From the NCBI GenBank assembly GCA_014239355.1, contig JAAZYZ010000050.1, positions 1-10,342 on the forward strand: 10,342 nt of DNA, read 5' to 3'. A program made the translations under genes and the position numbers. Below, one piece after another: positions 7,770-10,342 of the stretch; the stretch's first letter is position 1, and every line of letters starts with the position of its first letter. The notes under the pieces were generated by a model. The model was given only the letters and a program-made list of their open reading frames with translations. It ran no database searches and was not told where the DNA came from. The stretch comes from Fidelibacterota bacterium (GTDB taxonomy: Bacteria; Marinisomatota; Marinisomatia; SCGC-AAA003-L08; TMED6).

Positions 7770-8261
7770 TTATTTTAGAAGATTCAATTTTTTAGGATAT
7801 ACAAACTCAACTAGTTTTCCAGAATTTCGTATATCGTCATTAGACTCAAAATCAATCACAGCAGTTCCACTTGTTGGCACATGATCAATTTTTGCATCAC
7901 TAATTTCATTAATAAGCATTGTAATTGATGGGTTGTGCCCTACAAACATAATAGATTCATAATTAGTAATTGCTCTTACTATATCTAAGGTATCTTCAAC
8001 TGATGCTCCATATAATAATTTATGATTAACCAATCCAATGGAATTGTTATTAAAATTATTATAAATAATTTCCGCAGTTTCTGTTGTTCGTTTAGCTGAG
8101 CTATACAATATGCATTCGGGTATATATTTTTTTGAATATAAATATGACCCAATTTGTTGAGCATCATGAATTCCCTCTTTTTTTAAAGGACGTTCATAAT
8201 CAGATAGGAGCTTATTATCCCAAGAAGCCTCGGAATGTCTCACGACATACAGTCTTTTCAT
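7770..8261 (-). CDS. sixA: SixA-type histidine phosphatase
   Basis: A 163-residue cytoplasmic protein of the histidine phosphatase (phosphoglycerate-mutase-like) superfamily, at the usual length of the short SixA branch. The catalytic loop is VVRHSEAS with Arg8 and phospho-accepting His9 (RHS instead of the more common RHG/RHA). SSAKRTTETAE supplies the second Arg (Arg58) and FVGHNPS the second His (His109). The SDYERPLKKEG stretch is typical of SixA proteins, which in E. coli remove phosphate from phosphohistidine on signalling or PTS proteins. The actual substrate here is unknown. The ATG is 4 nt after the stop of the upstream cohesin-like gene, so it depends on that transcript. The symbol is by family, not proven orthology. 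Confidence 0.88.
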   Translation of the reverse strand: MKRLYVVRHSEASWDNKLLSDYERPLKKEGIHDAQQIGSYLYSKKYIPECILYSSAKRTTETAEIIYNNFNNNSIGLVNHKLLYGASVEDTLDIVRAITNYESIMFVGHNPSITMLINEISDAKIDHVPTSGTAVIDFESNDDIRNSGKLVEFVYPKKLNLLK

Positions 8262-8265
8262 TAAC

Positions 8266-8991
8266 TTATTTTAATAAATTAACGATGCTTGAATACTGAG
8301 CATGAGGTGCATTTACTTGAACGATATAAATTCCAGAACTCACATTAGCTGATGCATTCCATTTAAGATGATATACATTTTGTGCTACTGCAACATCATT
8401 ATATATCGTTTGTATATGCTGCCCATTCAAATTATATATTGATACATCTAATTGACCAGAATTTTCAATAGCTACATCTATATTTAATTCTGGATTAAAT
8501 GGGTTGGGGTATGTATTTAATAAAGAAAATGTTATCTCTGTGTCATTAGATAAAGCATCACAATTACCTGCCCCGACACTAATATTACTTATTGCATTTC
8601 CTTCAGTGTCTGATAAAATTGGAGTATCATCTTCAGGACCTATATTTTGAATAAAAGGTATACATACATCAGCACTAATTGTACCTTCTAAAATTGTTAA
8701 TATGCCATTACTTCCGGCTGGTATTACATTTCCTTCCAGGCTGAATCCTAAGGCTGTATTTCCAGATGCATAGACATCAAATCCATTATCTGATGCAATA
8801 CCTCCATTCCCACCACTTAGATCAACTCCATTTACATCTAATTGAAATCCCATAAAATCTGAATCTGAATTTATTAATATTTCTATTGTTCCATTATTAT
8901 TATCAATAGTACCAAGTTCCAAAATAATTTCTGACATTAGTGTAGAACACATAGATAATACAGTAGATATAATGATTAATCCTTTTTTCAT
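8266..8991 (-). CDS. Secreted cohesin-like protein with T9SS type A sorting domain
   Basis: A 241-residue exported protein. Residues 1-20 are a signal peptide (MKKGLIIISTVLSMCSTLMS). Residues ~22-140 resemble a cohesin-type jelly-roll/Ig module of FCB secreted proteins: ILINSDSDFMGFQLDVNGVD, GGNGGIASDNGFDV, ALGFSLEGNVIPAGSNGILT. Residues 158-241 are a T9SS type A domain (LLNTYPNPFNPELNIDVAI ... LNGQHIQTIY ... SSGIYIVQVNA). ATG at 8991 is chosen over an in-frame TTG two codons earlier because GAAAGG (9003-8998) lies 6 nt upstream. First gene after the 9008-9046 hairpin, and 4 nt upstream of the SixA gene. A cohesin-like module near dockerin proteins is suggestive, but binding is not shown. Confidence 0.85.
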   Translation of the reverse strand: MKKGLIIISTVLSMCSTLMSEIILELGTIDNNNGTIEILINSDSDFMGFQLDVNGVDLSGGNGGIASDNGFDVYASGNTALGFSLEGNVIPAGSNGILTILEGTISADVCIPFIQNIGPEDDTPILSDTEGNAISNISVGAGNCDALSNDTEITFSLLNTYPNPFNPELNIDVAIENSGQLDVSIYNLNGQHIQTIYNDVAVAQNVYHLKWNASANVSSGIYIVQVNAPHAQYSSIVNLLK

Positions 8992-9007
8992 ATTCAACCT
9001 TTCATTG

Positions 9008-9046
9008 ATATCTATGAGGTTAACAAAATGCTAACCTCATAGATAT
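9008..9046. terminator. Perfect 15-bp inverted repeat, probable transcript-end or mRNA-processing hairpin
   Basis: ATATCTATGAGGTTA (9008-9022) and its exact reverse complement (9032-9046) flank a 9-nt loop. It lies between the stop of the lamin-tail gene (9056) and the start of the cohesin-like gene (8991). There is no clear U-run after the hairpin on the minus-strand transcript (CAAUGAAAGG follows), so it is not a textbook intrinsic terminator. It could be a 3'-end stabiliser, a partial terminator or a protein site. The downstream ribosome site begins within about 5 nt of the stem. Confidence 0.6.
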
Positions 9047-9055
9047 ATTGTGTAA

Positions 9056-10342
9056 TTATTTAATTAATGATACATTATGTGAAATACTGCTACCTTCAAA
9101 TTCAGCATTAATCACATACATACCAGTTGCCATATTATTTGCATTCCAAGTAAAATTATAAGTGCTTGGACTATACATACCACTTGCAATTACATCTACT
9201 AGTTGTCCAGAAATATTAAATACTTTAATAGATAAATATCCTGTACTTGGAATACTAATATTAAATGATGTACTTGGATTAAATGGATTTGGATATGCTT
9301 CACTTAATGAAAAATCATTCATCATATTAACTTTGATTTCTGTTTCAGAATTTGCAACTAGTATTTCTGATACATCAAATGTTGAATTAGCTGTAAATAA
9401 CATTTCATCTTGTGGCTCTACAATTACTACAATTGTATAATTACCATGATTCACATAATCTGAAACCATACAGTTATTTGTAAGCTCTAAATCAAAATTA
9501 TCATCATGTTCTAATCTCATTTGCACCCCACCAATATAACCATTTGCTTTTAGGGTTGCATTGAAATTGTGAATTTCTAGTGAAGCAGAATCAGCATCGA
9601 ATGCTCTTCCACCAGTAATGGTGCTTACGATTTGAACAATATCTAATACATTAACAATCTCATCACCATTCATATCAGCACATTCTAATTCCTCAGTTGT
9701 ATTTGAAGTAATTGCTGATACAATAGCTACTACATCTAGTACATTTAGTATGCCATCGCTATTTACATCTCCATTTACTTCACAACCTTCATCATCGTCA
9801 TCCATATCATGGAAACCAAGATAGTGCCAATCATTTTGATCTAGAACAATCCACTGGCAGTCAGACCCATCAGAGCCAGATGAAGCACCCCAATCAGAGG
9901 TTCCTTCACCTACCCAAGATTTTCTAACAATAGTATGATCTTTAGTTGCATCTTCAATATCACATATCTGCCATCCAGAACCTGGATCATCTCCAGTAGT
10001 ACCAATAACATCTAAGGTTTGTTCACCAAAAGTTAAAGCAAACACATCATCACCATTACTTAAATAAGTAAATGTTTGATCACATTCAGCTAAGATGTAT
10101 TCATCAGAAGAACCATGACATACTACATACACATCCCCAGCTGCTAGTGTTGTGCCAGCTTCAAATGTAACATTGTTTGGATAGTCCCATTCACCTTCAA
10201 TATCACAACCATTAGAACAGCTTGACAATGAATAAGGGCCTAAATCTACATCTTCACCAGATGCATTATAGATTTCTAGATATTTATTATTGCTTGAGCC
10301 TTCTGCAGCTTCAGAAATAAACAAGTTTGCAACTTCAGCACA
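9056..10342 (-). CDS. Secreted lamin-tail / dockerin / T9SS protein (5' partial)
   Basis: The frame is open to the right edge, so only the last 428 residues are seen; the TTG at 10324 is internal (AEVANLFISEAAEGSSNN runs through it). Visible residues ~5-175 form a lamin-tail domain (EGSSNNKYLEIYNASGED ... DLGPYSLSS ... FEAGTTLAAGDVYVV), a module common in FCB extracellular nucleases and adhesins. An Asp-rich linker (DMDDDDEG) leads to a dockerin pair at ~188-246 (NGDVNSDGILNVLDVVAIVS, ADMNGDEIVNVLDIVQIVS). A possible cohesin-like strand domain follows (~255-335, GYIGGVQMRLEHDDNF). From ~344 to the end is a T9SS type A domain (SEAYPNPFNPSTSFNISI ... ISGQLVDVI ... ATGMYVINA). A nuclease domain may lie upstream, outside the window. 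The stop is followed by the 15-bp hairpin. Confidence 0.87.
   Translation of the reverse strand, partial: CAEVANLFISEAAEGSSNNKYLEIYNASGEDVDLGPYSLSSCSNGCDIEGEWDYPNNVTFEAGTTLAAGDVYVVCHGSSDEYILAECDQTFTYLSNGDDVFALTFGEQTLDVIGTTGDDPGSGWQICDIEDATKDHTIVRKSWVGEGTSDWGASSGSDGSDCQWIVLDQNDWHYLGFHDMDDDDEGCEVNGDVNSDGILNVLDVVAIVSAITSNTTEELECADMNGDEIVNVLDIVQIVSTITGGRAFDADSASLEIHNFNATLKANGYIGGVQMRLEHDDNFDLELTNNCMVSDYVNHGNYTIVVIVEPQDEMLFTANSTFDVSEILVANSETEIKVNMMNDFSLSEAYPNPFNPSTSFNISIPSTGYLSIKVFNISGQLVDVIASGMYSPSTYNFTWNANNMATGMYVINAEFEGSSISHNVSLIK

Noticed and set aside
7985..8167. Minus-strand 60-residue open frame
   Set aside because: Out-of-frame shadow of the SixA-like gene.
9162..9440. Plus-strand 92-residue open frame
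   Set aside because: Antisense to the T9SS tail of the lamin-tail protein; an artefact of its codon pattern.
1..10342. CRISPR array, tRNA, rRNA, IS element or prophage genes
   Set aside because: No regularly spaced direct repeats, cloverleaf or CCA-type ends, transposase motifs or phage proteins were seen on either strand.

Overview
The window looks like an AT-rich (roughly 30% GC by eye) marine bacterium of the FCB superphylum, most likely Candidatus Marinimicrobia (SAR406) or a relative. The support is three type IX secretion (T9SS) type A sorting domains with the YPNPFNP signature, several secreted proteins ending in dockerin-type Ca-binding repeats, a CarboxypepD_reg/TonB-receptor-like outer-membrane barrel, lamin-tail and cohesin-like domains, and weak Shine-Dalgarno sites. 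The taxonomic call is inference from protein style, not from a marker gene. Every reading frame that ends in the window ends in TAA.

Layout. Plus strand, 1-2962: the tail of an unidentified gene (2-157); a secreted FG-GAP/VCBS propeller protein with a T9SS tail (159-2090); a thioredoxin-fold dockerin protein interrupted by two in-frame TGA codons (2105-2803); and a 46-residue Arg-rich micro-ORF (2822-2962). Minus strand, 4823-2946, converging on these: an LVIVD-propeller/Ig/peroxiredoxin-like/dockerin protein interrupted by one in-frame TGA. Plus strand, 4866-7505: a TonB-dependent-receptor-like barrel, divergent from the previous gene. Minus strand, 10342-7502: a lamin-tail/dockerin/T9SS protein (5' end outside the window), then after a perfect 15-bp hairpin a cohesin-like/T9SS protein, a SixA-type histidine phosphatase and a small Cys-rich lipoprotein, the last three closely spaced.

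Main result. The three in-frame TGA codons are not random damage. They fall exactly on the redox Cys positions of two thioredoxin-fold domains. The first gene reads ...NYFGWET-U-NS-U-RPLFAQL..., a UxxU motif. The second reads ...FFAPG-U-PV-C-SPELSDME..., a UxxC motif. In both genes the frame continues uninterrupted after the TGA into a full dockerin tail. Downstream of the (last) TGA each mRNA can form a small hairpin with AGUU in its loop region, at the same distance (+17 to +20), which is where the bacterial SECIS loop sits. I therefore annotate both as exported selenoproteins, one with a possible diselenide centre, each fused to a dockerin-like module. The selenocysteine machinery (selA, selB, selC, selD) is not in the window, so this rests on position, frame and motif evidence.

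Together the genes describe a cell-envelope and secreted-protein neighbourhood (adhesion or propeller proteins, an outer-membrane barrel, Ca-binding modules) with two extracytoplasmic redox enzymes built on selenium.
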